Shown: one piece after another, positions 32,669 to 40,844 of the stretch
Layout of the letters: each line of letters begins with the position of its first letter
Numbering within the stretch: the first letter of the stretch is position 1
Assembly: GCA_030740795.1 (NCBI GenBank)
Contig: JASLWO010000003.1
Span: 1-54,263, forward strand
From: Acidimicrobiales bacterium
GTDB lineage: Bacteria; Actinomycetota; Acidimicrobiia; Acidimicrobiales; UBA8592
DNA: 54,263 bases
Direction: 5' to 3'
The notes under the pieces: model-generated
Seen by the model: only the letters and a program-made list of their open reading frames with translations
Told to the model about the DNA's origin: nothing
The model's database searches: none
Program-made: the position numbers and the translations under genes

Positions 32669-33427
32669 ATGACAGAAAATTCTGCTGTACTTACAGAAAT
32701 TAGAGGTCGCGTTCTACTCATCACATTAAATAGGCCTGAAGCGATGAACGCCATTAATACTGATCTCGCACAGGGCCTTCTTTCAGCGATTGAAGAACTC
32801 GACTCTAACGAAGGTCTCACAGCTGGAGTGCTAACTGGCAATGGAAGGGGTTTTTGTTCAGGAATGGATCTCAAAGCCTTCGCGGCTGGAGGTCCCCCGC
32901 AAGGGTTTGACCAATTTCTCCAAACCGGTTCTGAGAAACCCCTCATAGCAGCGATTGAAGGATTTGCGCTAGCTGGTGGGTTAGAAGTAGCGCTGACATG
33001 CGACCTTTTAGTCGCTGCTGAAGACGCCAAGATAGGGATAAGGGAAGTCAAAGTGGGATTATTTGCTGCCGGTGGGGCACTTCTTCGTTTACCGCGCCGA
33101 GTCCCGTACTCAGTTGCTATGGAAATGGCGCTGACAGGGCAACCCATTACCGCAGATCAAGCTAAGAACCATGGTTTAGTTTCCCGAGTCACTGGAAAAG
33201 GAGGAACCGTTGAGGCAGCAATGGAATTAGCAGAACTAATAGCAGAAAACGCACCTCTTGCAGTTGCAGCGTCAAAGGCACTTATTCAAGCCCAGCAAGG
33301 AATCACAGAGGAAGAATTCTGGGATTTGCAGAGACCACACATGGCTAAGGTTTTTACGTCAAACGATGCGAAAGAAGGACCAGCGTCGTTCGCCGAGAAA
33401 CGTTCCCCAAACTGGTCTGGCACGTAG
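32669..33427 (+). CDS. Enoyl-CoA hydratase (crotonase) family protein
   Basis: A 252-residue crotonase. The oxyanion regions are FCSGMDLKAFAAGG and EGFALAGGLEVALTCDLLVA, and the helix after AKIGIREVKVGLFAAGG carries the expected Glu (REVKVG). This is the EchA-type arrangement. It should hydrate an enoyl-CoA to the 3-hydroxyacyl-CoA that the upstream SDR would oxidise. An AAGGAGAA site precedes the ATG. It has normal family length and no unusual features. Confidence 0.92.
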   Translation: MTENSAVLTEIRGRVLLITLNRPEAMNAINTDLAQGLLSAIEELDSNEGLTAGVLTGNGRGFCSGMDLKAFAAGGPPQGFDQFLQTGSEKPLIAAIEGFALAGGLEVALTCDLLVAAEDAKIGIREVKVGLFAAGGALLRLPRRVPYSVAMEMALTGQPITADQAKNHGLVSRVTGKGGTVEAAMELAELIAENAPLAVAASKALIQAQQGITEEEFWDLQRPHMAKVFTSNDAKEGPASFAEKRSPNWSGT

Positions 33428-33463
33428 AGTCATCAACCACTTCAACCACCAACAGGAGACAAA

Positions 33464-34504
33464 ATGAAATTATCTATGTTGCTACCGTACTCGAACCGGT
33501 TTTCCGAAGCCGTCGATCGAGTAGTTGAACTAGAAAAAGCAGGACTTGATCTTATTTATGTTCCTGAGGCGTATGCCGCTGATGCTGTTTCTGCTATGGG
33601 TTATCTCGCTGCGAAAACCGAAACAGTGCAGATCGGTTCGGGAATTCTCCCGATTTACAGTCGAACTCCTACGCTGCTGGCAATGACAGCTGTAGGCATG
33701 GACGAGATCTCCAATGGAAGATTCATCCTCGGGCTTGGAGCATCCGGCCCGCAAGTAATTGAAGGTTTCCACGGGATTCCTTACAAGGCACCCTTAGGGC
33801 ACACACGCGAAGCGATTGATATTTGCAGGAAAGTTTGGGCTCGTGAAGAGAAATTAACTTACGATGGGAAGTACTACACGCTTCCTCTTCCAGAGGATCA
33901 AGGAACGGGATTAGGGAAACCGCTGAAAATAATCACGCATCCTCTTCGACCAAACATACCTATTCACATAGCGTCACTTGGTCCTAAGAATGTTGAATTA
34001 ACAGCCGAACTTGCAGAAGGTTGGTTACCGATGTTGTTTATGCCTTCAAAAGCAGATTTGGCATTTGGGGATGCCTTAAAAGTCGGTCATACGAAAAGAG
34101 ATAAATCTTTGCCCCCTCTAGACATTGTCGCCGGAGGAATGGTAGCGATCGGCGAGGACGTCAAAAAATACTTGGATTATGGACGACCAAACACTGCCCT
34201 GTATGTTGGCGGGATGGGAGCGAAAGGACGCAATTTCTACAATTCCTTGGTTCAGAGGTACGGATTTGAACGTGAGGCTCTGGAAATACAGGAACTGTAC
34301 TTATCAGGAAAGAAAAAAGAAGCTGAAGCTGCTGTTCCTGTTGAACTCCTTGAAGGAATGAATCTGGTCGGACCAGAAAGCTATGTTCGAGAAAAGGTCG
34401 CTGAGTTTGCCGAGGCAGGAGTCACCTATCTAAATATCGGACCGGTAGGTTCCCCTGCGGAACAGATGCGCATAGTGGAGAAATTAAAAGAAATCGTTTC
34501 GTAA
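33464..34504 (+). CDS. LLM class F420-dependent oxidoreductase (Rv3520c-like)
   Basis: A 346-residue luciferase-like protein with VPEAYAADAVSAMGYLA, GLGASGPQVIEGFHG, GWLPMLF and ALYVGGMGAKGRNFY. Its closest relative in the window is the 22286 gene: the ASGPQ.{2}EG and YVGGMG motifs and the spacing are the same. It ends the SDR-crotonase-LLM operon with an ACAGGAGA site, so it probably acts on the same CoA-linked or cyclic intermediate. The next gene converges on it after 25 bases. Confidence 0.92.
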   Translation: MKLSMLLPYSNRFSEAVDRVVELEKAGLDLIYVPEAYAADAVSAMGYLAAKTETVQIGSGILPIYSRTPTLLAMTAVGMDEISNGRFILGLGASGPQVIEGFHGIPYKAPLGHTREAIDICRKVWAREEKLTYDGKYYTLPLPEDQGTGLGKPLKIITHPLRPNIPIHIASLGPKNVELTAELAEGWLPMLFMPSKADLAFGDALKVGHTKRDKSLPPLDIVAGGMVAIGEDVKKYLDYGRPNTALYVGGMGAKGRNFYNSLVQRYGFEREALEIQELYLSGKKKEAEAAVPVELLEGMNLVGPESYVREKVAEFAEAGVTYLNIGPVGSPAEQMRIVEKLKEIVS

Positions 34505-34529
34505 GTTTCTGCAATTCTTTTAGTTGCGG

Positions 34530-35534
34530 CTACGTCGCTTTCTTTATTAACTCAGCGCTTGACACAAACTGTTGATCAAATTGACTTTCATCTGGAGGTC
34601 GCAGGACAACCCCACTAGCAAGTCCCCCAAACCAGTCCACGACAACCTCGCCGAGCTCTTCCCACGTGGACTCAATCACAACCTGGTTAAAAAGTTCGTC
34701 AGGGATTTTATAGTGAAGAGCTTGATTGTTTCCATCAGATCGGAGGGCACGTAGTTCGCTACCTAATTCCCCAAACCCAAGCAATTTCAAAGTCGGGTCG
34801 TAAGCAGGGGTGGAGTAAAGAAAAGCTAACCTCTCTTTCTTATCCAAAACTAGTTCTTTGCGTTGAGTACCGTCGTTGCCTATTGCAGCCAAAGGAGAAA
34901 CAATAACCGGGATTCTTGTTTTCGAATTCAAATTGGGAATCACATGGTTCCTAAGATGCAAAGGGTGCGAGTTAGTAGGATGAGTGATTAGTCCGTCACT
35001 TATAGCGCTTGCCAAGGCAGTCATCTTTCCCCCAACTGCTCCTAGCCAAATTTCCGGTTCCATGCCCGGAGCTATGGGTTCAGGCAGAAATTCTTTTTGA
35101 AGGCGAGTTAACTGGTAGAAATCACCTTCGAAAGAAATAGTGGTTTGATTAGAAAAAGAAGCGAAACAGCTACGAACGGCTAAAACGTATTCACGGAGTC
35201 GAGAGAGAGGAGGTTCAAAAGGCATGCCGTACCGTTCAACAATGTTTTGACGAATCTGAGATCCTAAACCCAGATCGAAACGACCTGCGGACAGGTTCGC
35301 TAAATCCCAAGCCGAAAGAGCGGTGACCATTGGGCTTCGAACAAAAGCTAAAGCGACACCGGTTCTAACACGTAAACGAGTCGTAGCTGATAAAGCTAAA
35401 CCAGAAACGATGAAAGGGTCATGAATCATTTCAGGTACGTGGAGAGTATCAAATCCTAGAGACTCAACCCGCTTTGCATAATTAGCGATGTCTTTCATGG
35501 GCATATGTGGGTTCATGCCGGCGACAAGTTCCAT
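34530..35534 (-). CDS. LLM class F420-dependent oxidoreductase (TIGR03617-like)
   Basis: A 334-residue luciferase-like protein. It shows DTLHVPEMIHDPFIVSGLAL, VRTGVALAFVRSPMVTALSAW, DLGLGSQIRQNIVERYGMP and PEIWLGAVGGKMTAL. The LGLGSQIRxNIxRRYGM signature marks the TIGR03617/MSMEG_2256-type group, a different branch from its neighbour at 33464. A TGGAGGTT site precedes the ATG. It is divergent from the acyl-CoA dehydrogenase at 35621 across 86 bases. Substrate unknown. Confidence 0.9.
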   Translation of the reverse strand: MELVAGMNPHMPMKDIANYAKRVESLGFDTLHVPEMIHDPFIVSGLALSATTRLRVRTGVALAFVRSPMVTALSAWDLANLSAGRFDLGLGSQIRQNIVERYGMPFEPPLSRLREYVLAVRSCFASFSNQTTISFEGDFYQLTRLQKEFLPEPIAPGMEPEIWLGAVGGKMTALASAISDGLITHPTNSHPLHLRNHVIPNLNSKTRIPVIVSPLAAIGNDGTQRKELVLDKKERLAFLYSTPAYDPTLKLLGFGELGSELRALRSDGNNQALHYKIPDELFNQVVIESTWEELGEVVVDWFGGLASGVVLRPPDESQFDQQFVSSAELIKKAT

Positions 35535-35608
35535 TTAACCTCCAGAGAACTAGCAAATACAACGATAGAAGAATTTCTAACTAGTTACTGTTTCAAGCCT
35601 CTTTCTAC

Positions 35609-35614
35609 TAACGT
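35609..35614 (+). promoter_or_regulatory. -10 box of acyl-CoA dehydrogenase 35621
   Basis: TAACGT, six bases before the ATG; no ribosome site. Confidence 0.5.
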
Positions 35615-35620
35615 CACATC

Positions 35621-36730
35621 ATGGTCTCTTTAGAAGAATTTCAGTCCAATGCCGTTGATTGGCTTAAAGCAAACGCTGATAACGCTCCACCAAATTACGG
35701 TGCGATCCTCCCTCCGTCTTTAGTAACCGAAGGCGTTGAGTGGCAAAAAAAACTTTTCGCTTCTGGTTGGGCTGGCATACATTGGCCAATTGAATATGGC
35801 GGTCAAGGGTTAACCTCTCAGCATCAGTCTATTTGGCTGGAAGAATGCGCTCGTATAGACGTCCCGCCTTATGTGAACATGGTTGGTTGCGTCCTTGCAG
35901 GTCAAGGAGTTCAAATCTATGGAACAGATCAACAAAAAAGCCATCATCTCCAATCTATAATCACAGCGAAGCAACTTTGGTGCCAGCTTTTTTCGGAACC
36001 CGAATCAGGTTCAGATTTAGGGTCTCTTCGCACCAGCGCTGAAGCCGATGGGGAAGGCTGGGTTGTTAACGGTCAGAAAGTTTGGTGTAGTGGCGGACGG
36101 TATAGCGATTGGGGAATTCTGATGGCCCGCACTGACAAATCGTTGCCGAAACACAGAGGAATAAGTTTCTTCCTAGTTGAAATGCAAAGCGAAGGCATAG
36201 AGACAAGACCATTACGTCAGATGACCGGAGAAGCAGAATTTGACGAGGTTTTCTTCACAAACGTAATCTTGCCCAAATCAGCTCTGCTAGGCCCGGTCAA
36301 TGGCGGATGGCATGTAGGAATGGACATTCTCACAAAGGAACGAGGATCAATCGGAGCAGGTGCAATTACCATGCAAAGACGTTTAGATTCCTTGATGTCT
36401 TTAGCAGAGTCGGAACTAGATGCACATACACGCCAGAGGCTCGCAATGCTTCTAACACAAGGTAAGAGCTACCATTTTCTTGGACAACGACAAGGCCCAG
36501 ATGCTTCAGTCGCTTCTTCATTGAATAAACTCGGGATCACAGAATTGATGTTTGACATAGCAAACTTGCGGGCAAATATAGCTGGCATAGAGGCGCTTTT
36601 GGACGGGTCGGGATCAGGCAGTCTTTTGTCAGCTCCTGGAGCACGAATCGCTGGTGGAACCTCTCAAATCCAGAGAAATATCATCGGTGAACGCATTCTC
36701 GGATTGCCGAAAGAACCACGGCCAGACTAA
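35621..36730 (+). CDS. Acyl-CoA dehydrogenase (FadE type)
   Basis: A 369-residue acyl-CoA dehydrogenase. It has WCQLFSEPESGSDLGSL, VNGQKVWCSGGRYSDWG and the C-terminal IAGGTSQIQRNIIGERILGLP. The catalytic-region GGTSQIQRN type resembles the heteromeric steroid dehydrogenases (FadE28/29, ChsE) as well as other mycobacterial FadEs, so partner subunits cannot be excluded. At 369 residues it is on the short side. An APH-like kinase gene follows after about 90 bases on the same strand, with its own leaderless promoter. Confidence 0.92.
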   Translation: MVSLEEFQSNAVDWLKANADNAPPNYGAILPPSLVTEGVEWQKKLFASGWAGIHWPIEYGGQGLTSQHQSIWLEECARIDVPPYVNMVGCVLAGQGVQIYGTDQQKSHHLQSIITAKQLWCQLFSEPESGSDLGSLRTSAEADGEGWVVNGQKVWCSGGRYSDWGILMARTDKSLPKHRGISFFLVEMQSEGIETRPLRQMTGEAEFDEVFFTNVILPKSALLGPVNGGWHVGMDILTKERGSIGAGAITMQRRLDSLMSLAESELDAHTRQRLAMLLTQGKSYHFLGQRQGPDASVASSLNKLGITELMFDIANLRANIAGIEALLDGSGSGSLLSAPGARIAGGTSQIQRNIIGERILGLPKEPRPD

Positions 36731-36808
36731 ACCAGTCAATCGGCTACCACTTTCAGCCTTTCATTCCGTCACCCAATGCGGTAGTTCGCAAAGAACGTTT
36801 AGACGATC

Positions 36809-36814
36809 TACGAT
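36809..36814 (+). promoter_or_regulatory. -10 box of kinase gene 36821
   Basis: TACGAT, six bases before the GTG. It is identical in sequence and spacing to the box of the crotonase gene 24832-25665. Confidence 0.5.
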
Positions 36815-36820
36815 CGGCTT

Positions 36821-37918
36821 GTGTCAAAACCAGAAATAGTGAATCCATTCTTAGATGAACCCGTTCCTGAAGTAACTGCTGTAAGGGATGGAGAAGACCT
36901 TAACTGGGGAGGCATCGAAGATTTTCTCCGTTCTGAACTACCCGATGACATTGATATCCAAGGAGATTTCAACGTACAACAATTCCCTAACGGCGCAGCT
37001 AATCTCACTTACCTGATTTCATTTGGGGAGACAGAACTTGTACTCAGAAGACCCCCTTTCGGGACTCTGGCACCTGGGGCACATGACATGGGAAGAGAAT
37101 TCAGAGTTTTGTCACGCTTATGGAAAACATTTCCTAAAGCGCCAAGAGCGTACTTATTTTGCGATGACCCAGAGATCGCTGGAGCAGAAATGTTCGTAAT
37201 GGAACGGCGTAAAGGAGAAGTTATCAGAGGGATAGTTCCACCTTCAATGCGTCACCATGAAGATATCGGAAAGAGAATTGGATATGCGCTCGCTTGTGCC
37301 ATCGGCGAATTTCACCTGCTCTCTCCAGAAGAGATAGGGCTTGAGAACCTAGGGAAACCAGAAGGTTTTGTTTTAAGACAAGTCACTGGTTGGAAGAAAC
37401 GATGGGATTTAGTTGCCGATGAACGCTATCACCAGGCAATGTCTGATATTTATCAGAAACTAGAGAACACGCTTCCGGTTCCCCAGCGAGTCTCATTCGT
37501 CCATAACGATTTGAAATTAGACAATTGCATGTTCGCCACCGATGATCCAGATAACGTTCTTGCCATCTTTGATTGGGACATGACTACTCTGGGAGACCCA
37601 CTCGTAGATATCGGGACGTTATTAAATTACTGGCCGGACCCACAAGATAACTCTGATATTCCCCGAGGCGGCCACGCTGGTCTCAGCTTGATAGGTCTTC
37701 CGACAAGGACGGAGATGGTTGACTACTACGCAGCGAATTCTAATCTGGATCTGTCTGGCATAAGTTGGTACGAAGCATTTGCACAGTGGAAGACAGCGAC
37801 AGTTCTCCAACAACTGTACTACCGGTGGAAAGTCGGGGATAGCACTGATGAAAGGATGGCTTCCATAGCCGATGCTTTGCCAAACTTCATTGAGAAGGCA
37901 GAAAGTTTACTTACCTGA
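36821..37918 (+). CDS. Aminoglycoside-phosphotransferase-like kinase, ACAD10/11-kinase type
   Basis: A 365-residue APH-fold kinase. The N lobe carries FPNGAANLTYLISFG and ELVLRRPPFGTLAPGAHDMG, the catalytic loop is FVHNDLKLDN and the metal loop is AIFDWDMTTLGDP. The RRPPFG.L...AHDM signature is that of ACAD10/11-type kinase domains and bacterial relatives such as LvaA, which phosphorylate 4-hydroxyacyl-CoA so that an acyl-CoA dehydrogenase can remove the phosphate. The neighbouring FadE gene at 35621 makes such a pairing plausible. GTG start, leaderless. Confidence 0.88.
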   Translation: MSKPEIVNPFLDEPVPEVTAVRDGEDLNWGGIEDFLRSELPDDIDIQGDFNVQQFPNGAANLTYLISFGETELVLRRPPFGTLAPGAHDMGREFRVLSRLWKTFPKAPRAYLFCDDPEIAGAEMFVMERRKGEVIRGIVPPSMRHHEDIGKRIGYALACAIGEFHLLSPEEIGLENLGKPEGFVLRQVTGWKKRWDLVADERYHQAMSDIYQKLENTLPVPQRVSFVHNDLKLDNCMFATDDPDNVLAIFDWDMTTLGDPLVDIGTLLNYWPDPQDNSDIPRGGHAGLSLIGLPTRTEMVDYYAANSNLDLSGISWYEAFAQWKTATVLQQLYYRWKVGDSTDERMASIADALPNFIEKAESLLT

Positions 37919-37921
37919 TTT

Positions 37922-39460
37922 CTAAGCGTCTGCCTCGTAGCTATAAGTTTCACGAAGTTCGCGTTTGAGGATTTTCCCACTGGCGTTTCTAGGTATCACG
38001 TCAATGAACTCAACAGCTTTGACAGTTTTGAATGGAGCTAACTTGCCTACACAGTGCTTGATGACATCTTGTTCTGAGAGACTTTCATCAGCTCGAACAA
38101 TGACCGCAAGTGGGGATTCTCCCCATTTCTTTGAGGGGATACCTATAACACCTGCGTCGTTTATCTTTTCATGGGCTAATAAGACGTTTTCAATTTCTGC
38201 TGGGTAAACATTCTCTCCACCTGAGATGAGCATGTCCTTAACTCGATCCACGATTGTCACGAAACCGTCGCTGTCCATAGTTGCTACATCACCGGTTTTG
38301 AGCCAACCATCTACAATGGTTTCAGCATTAGCTTCCGGCCTATTCCAGTATCCCAACATGATATGAGGGCCCTTGACTTGAACCTCGCCAGCTTGATCTG
38401 GATCGCATTCATTTCCATCCTCATCAACGACTCGGACTTCAGTGAAGGTGAATGCTTTCCCTGTGGAACCCGCTCGTGTAACTGCATCTTCTGAAGAAAT
38501 AATACAAGCAGGTCCACAAGTTTCTGTTAGCCCGTAGACCTGATGAATCTCTATTCCCATTTCCGTATACGTTTCAATAAGGGAAATAGGAACAGGGGCA
38601 GCTCCACTTATTACATTTCGCAACGTTGAAGTATCATGATTTTCTGCATCATGGGTTAGAAGCATGAATTGCAACATGGCTGGGACCATAAGAGTCGTAT
38701 CGATTTTTTCGTCACGTATGAGATCCCATGACGCTGTAGGGTCAAAAGTTTTCATCAATGTAATTGATCCTCCTACGAAGACCGAAGTAAGCACCGGAGT
38801 CAAAGCGCCGACATGGAACAAAGGAAGTGCATTGAGAAAACGGTCATAATGCTGCATGTCAGCGGTGGTGGCGTTCGTTATATTGGCCCATAAGACTGTG
38901 TCGTGACTATGCATGACACCCTTTGGCAAACCAGTAGTGCCGGACGTGTACATTATGAAAGCAAGGTCATCATCTCCTCCTTCTGGTTCTGGTTCATGGA
39001 CAGGTGAAGAAGACATCCAATCTTCGTAGTCAATTGCCCCGTCAATGGGTTCACCTTCAACCTGCACCCAACTAGTGATATGGGTTTTGTCGCCACGGTT
39101 ACGTAACTCAGTAGCGACTTCAGAGAATTCCTCACTAAATAAGAGGACAGTGACACCAGCATCGTTAAGTATGAATTCAAGTTCGTCCGCTACCAACCTC
39201 CAATTCAAGGGGACATTGACACCCCCAATTTTCGCAACAGCAAAGAACGTTTCAATAAATTCAGTTCCGTTCATCAATAAAAGCCCTACTCGATCCCCAA
39301 GGGACACCCCGATGGACCTCAATGAGTGAGCAACCTGATTCGATCGATCATTAAGTTCCTTGTAGGAAAAGCGGCGACCAGTGGCGTGTTCATAAATAGC
39401 TTCTAAATACGTGTCGCGCCGCGCTCGATTTGTAAGAAATTGTCCGATATTTTGTGGCAT
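37922..39460 (-). CDS. AMP-dependent acyl-CoA synthetase
   Basis: A ligase of about 512 residues of the ANL superfamily. The phosphate loop is MYTSGTTGLPKG, followed by YGLTETCGP, then WLKTGDVATMDSDGF, and the C-terminal catalytic Lys is in PRNASGKILKREL. It activates a carboxylic acid to its CoA ester via an acyl-adenylate; the FadD/aryl-acid type cannot be fixed. I start at the ATG at 39460, which follows an AAAGGGG site, rather than at the in-frame ATG 39 bases upstream, because family similarity begins with MPQNIGQFL. It converges with the kinase gene with three bases between. Confidence 0.93.
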   Translation of the reverse strand: MPQNIGQFLTNRARRDTYLEAIYEHATGRRFSYKELNDRSNQVAHSLRSIGVSLGDRVGLLLMNGTEFIETFFAVAKIGGVNVPLNWRLVADELEFILNDAGVTVLLFSEEFSEVATELRNRGDKTHITSWVQVEGEPIDGAIDYEDWMSSSPVHEPEPEGGDDDLAFIMYTSGTTGLPKGVMHSHDTVLWANITNATTADMQHYDRFLNALPLFHVGALTPVLTSVFVGGSITLMKTFDPTASWDLIRDEKIDTTLMVPAMLQFMLLTHDAENHDTSTLRNVISGAAPVPISLIETYTEMGIEIHQVYGLTETCGPACIISSEDAVTRAGSTGKAFTFTEVRVVDEDGNECDPDQAGEVQVKGPHIMLGYWNRPEANAETIVDGWLKTGDVATMDSDGFVTIVDRVKDMLISGGENVYPAEIENVLLAHEKINDAGVIGIPSKKWGESPLAVIVRADESLSEQDVIKHCVGKLAPFKTVKAVEFIDVIPRNASGKILKRELRETYSYEADA

Positions 39461-39554
39461 GCTTAACCCCTTTAAGTAGTAAGATCCTAGCCTGATCATT
39501 GCAATCTAGGAAATAGATCCCAGACTAGAACGAACAAAAATACTTAAGAATAGG

Positions 39555-39560
39555 TAAGGT
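39555..39560 (+). promoter_or_regulatory. -10 box of FMN dehydrogenase 39567
   Basis: TAAGGT, six bases before the ATG. The overlapping AAGG could also serve as a weak ribosome site, so the call is less certain than others. Confidence 0.4.
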
Positions 39561-39566
39561 TCAGAC

Positions 39567-40844
39567 ATGTTCAAATCAGCGATGTCAGTGCTTAGATTCA
39601 GAAAGTTTGAAAAAAATTCTGCGCAGCGACGACTTGCTCGAGTTGCAAATATTGATGATCTTCGTTCCATATCAAAACGGCGGCTACCAGGAGGAGTGTT
39701 TGATTACATTGATGGGGCTGCTGAAGATGAACGAACACTCGTAGATAATTCAGCCGCTTTCGCGAACTACGGATTCAAACCCCGAGTTCTCCGAGACGTT
39801 TCAGACATCGATAGTTCCACAACGGTCCTTGGACGACCTATTCCAGTTCCCTTAATCTGTTCACCAACTGGGTTTACGCGAAGCGCACACCCTGAGGGGG
39901 AATTAGCGGTCAGCAGAGCCGCTGCGAAAGCGGGAATTCCTTTCACGTTATCGACCATGGCGACACGCTCAATAGAGGAAATAAGGCAAACTACCGAAAC
40001 GCTAGCAAACGAGAATTCTTTGAACCCGCGAAATTGGTTTCAAGTGTATGTATGGAAAGATCGCGAACTAGTCCGAGACCTTTTGCAAAGAGCCGGAGAA
40101 TCAGATTTCGAAGCCATCGTGATTACCGTCGATACAGCAGTGTTGGGTCGCCGTGAAAGAGACGTCCGAAGAGGTTTCACTCTCCCTCCCAAATTAGGTC
40201 TAGACACGGTCATAGACGGGGTGATACACCCTGCATGGACATGGGGCTTCCTCACAAATGAACCCATTCTTTTCGCAAACGTAGTTGGAAAATCAACTGA
40301 TGATGGAAGTTCAGCGGTCACACTGGCTGATCACGTGAATGCGCAGTTCGATCAATCACTTTCATGGGATGACATTGAATGGTTTAGAAATAACTGGGAT
40401 GGGAAGATTGTATTGAAAGGCATCCAAACTATTGAAGATGCAAAAATAGCGGTTGAACATGATGTTGACGCTATAGCATTATCAAACCACGGTGGAAGAC
40501 AACTTGATGACGCTCCATCTCCGATAGACCTTGTCGGTCCGGTGTTCAACGCGATCGGTTCCAAAGCAGAAATTTATTGCGATGGAGGTATCCGAAGAGG
40601 AAGCGACATCGTCAAAGCAATTTGTTTGGGGGCAGATGCCTGCATGATTGGTCGCCCATTTCTTTATGGTTTGGCGGCAGCTGGAGAGAAAGGCGTAGAT
40701 TGGGTCCTCCACTTTCTTTTAGAAGGGATGCATAGAACGATGGCACTGTTAGGCGCTAAAAACCTTGATGACTTGACACCGGAACTGATTCAATCTCAAA
40801 ATCCTTTGCTTAAAAACGGGATTAATCATTCATCAAAGTTGTAA
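39567..40844 (+). CDS. FMN-dependent alpha-hydroxyacid dehydrogenase (LldD/MftD family)
   Basis: A 425-residue FMN TIM barrel of the lactate dehydrogenase/glycolate oxidase family. Seen are FDYIDGAAEDE, SPTGFTRSAHPEGE, TLSTMATRSIEEI, QVYVWKDRE, then the catalytic SNHGGRQLD (His308, Arg311) and YCDGGIRRGSDIVKA with the FMN phosphate site. It oxidises an L-2-hydroxyacid to the 2-oxoacid with electrons passed to a quinone or cytochrome. The same family includes MftD of mycofactocin biosynthesis, but no other mft gene is near, so a catabolic role is more likely. Its last 19 bases overlap the convergent MFS gene. Confidence 0.92.
   Translation: MFKSAMSVLRFRKFEKNSAQRRLARVANIDDLRSISKRRLPGGVFDYIDGAAEDERTLVDNSAAFANYGFKPRVLRDVSDIDSSTTVLGRPIPVPLICSPTGFTRSAHPEGELAVSRAAAKAGIPFTLSTMATRSIEEIRQTTETLANENSLNPRNWFQVYVWKDRELVRDLLQRAGESDFEAIVITVDTAVLGRRERDVRRGFTLPPKLGLDTVIDGVIHPAWTWGFLTNEPILFANVVGKSTDDGSSAVTLADHVNAQFDQSLSWDDIEWFRNNWDGKIVLKGIQTIEDAKIAVEHDVDAIALSNHGGRQLDDAPSPIDLVGPVFNAIGSKAEIYCDGGIRRGSDIVKAICLGADACMIGRPFLYGLAAAGEKGVDWVLHFLLEGMHRTMALLGAKNLDDLTPELIQSQNPLLKNGINHSSKL

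Noticed and set aside
34504-34530. Possible terminator between convergent LLM genes (GCAA..TTGC)
   Set aside because: Only four pairs; not distinguishable from chance.
39567-40844. MftD of a mycofactocin cluster
   Set aside because: Family match is real, but no MftA, MftB, MftC or MftE-like gene lies within reach, so the specific assignment is not supported.
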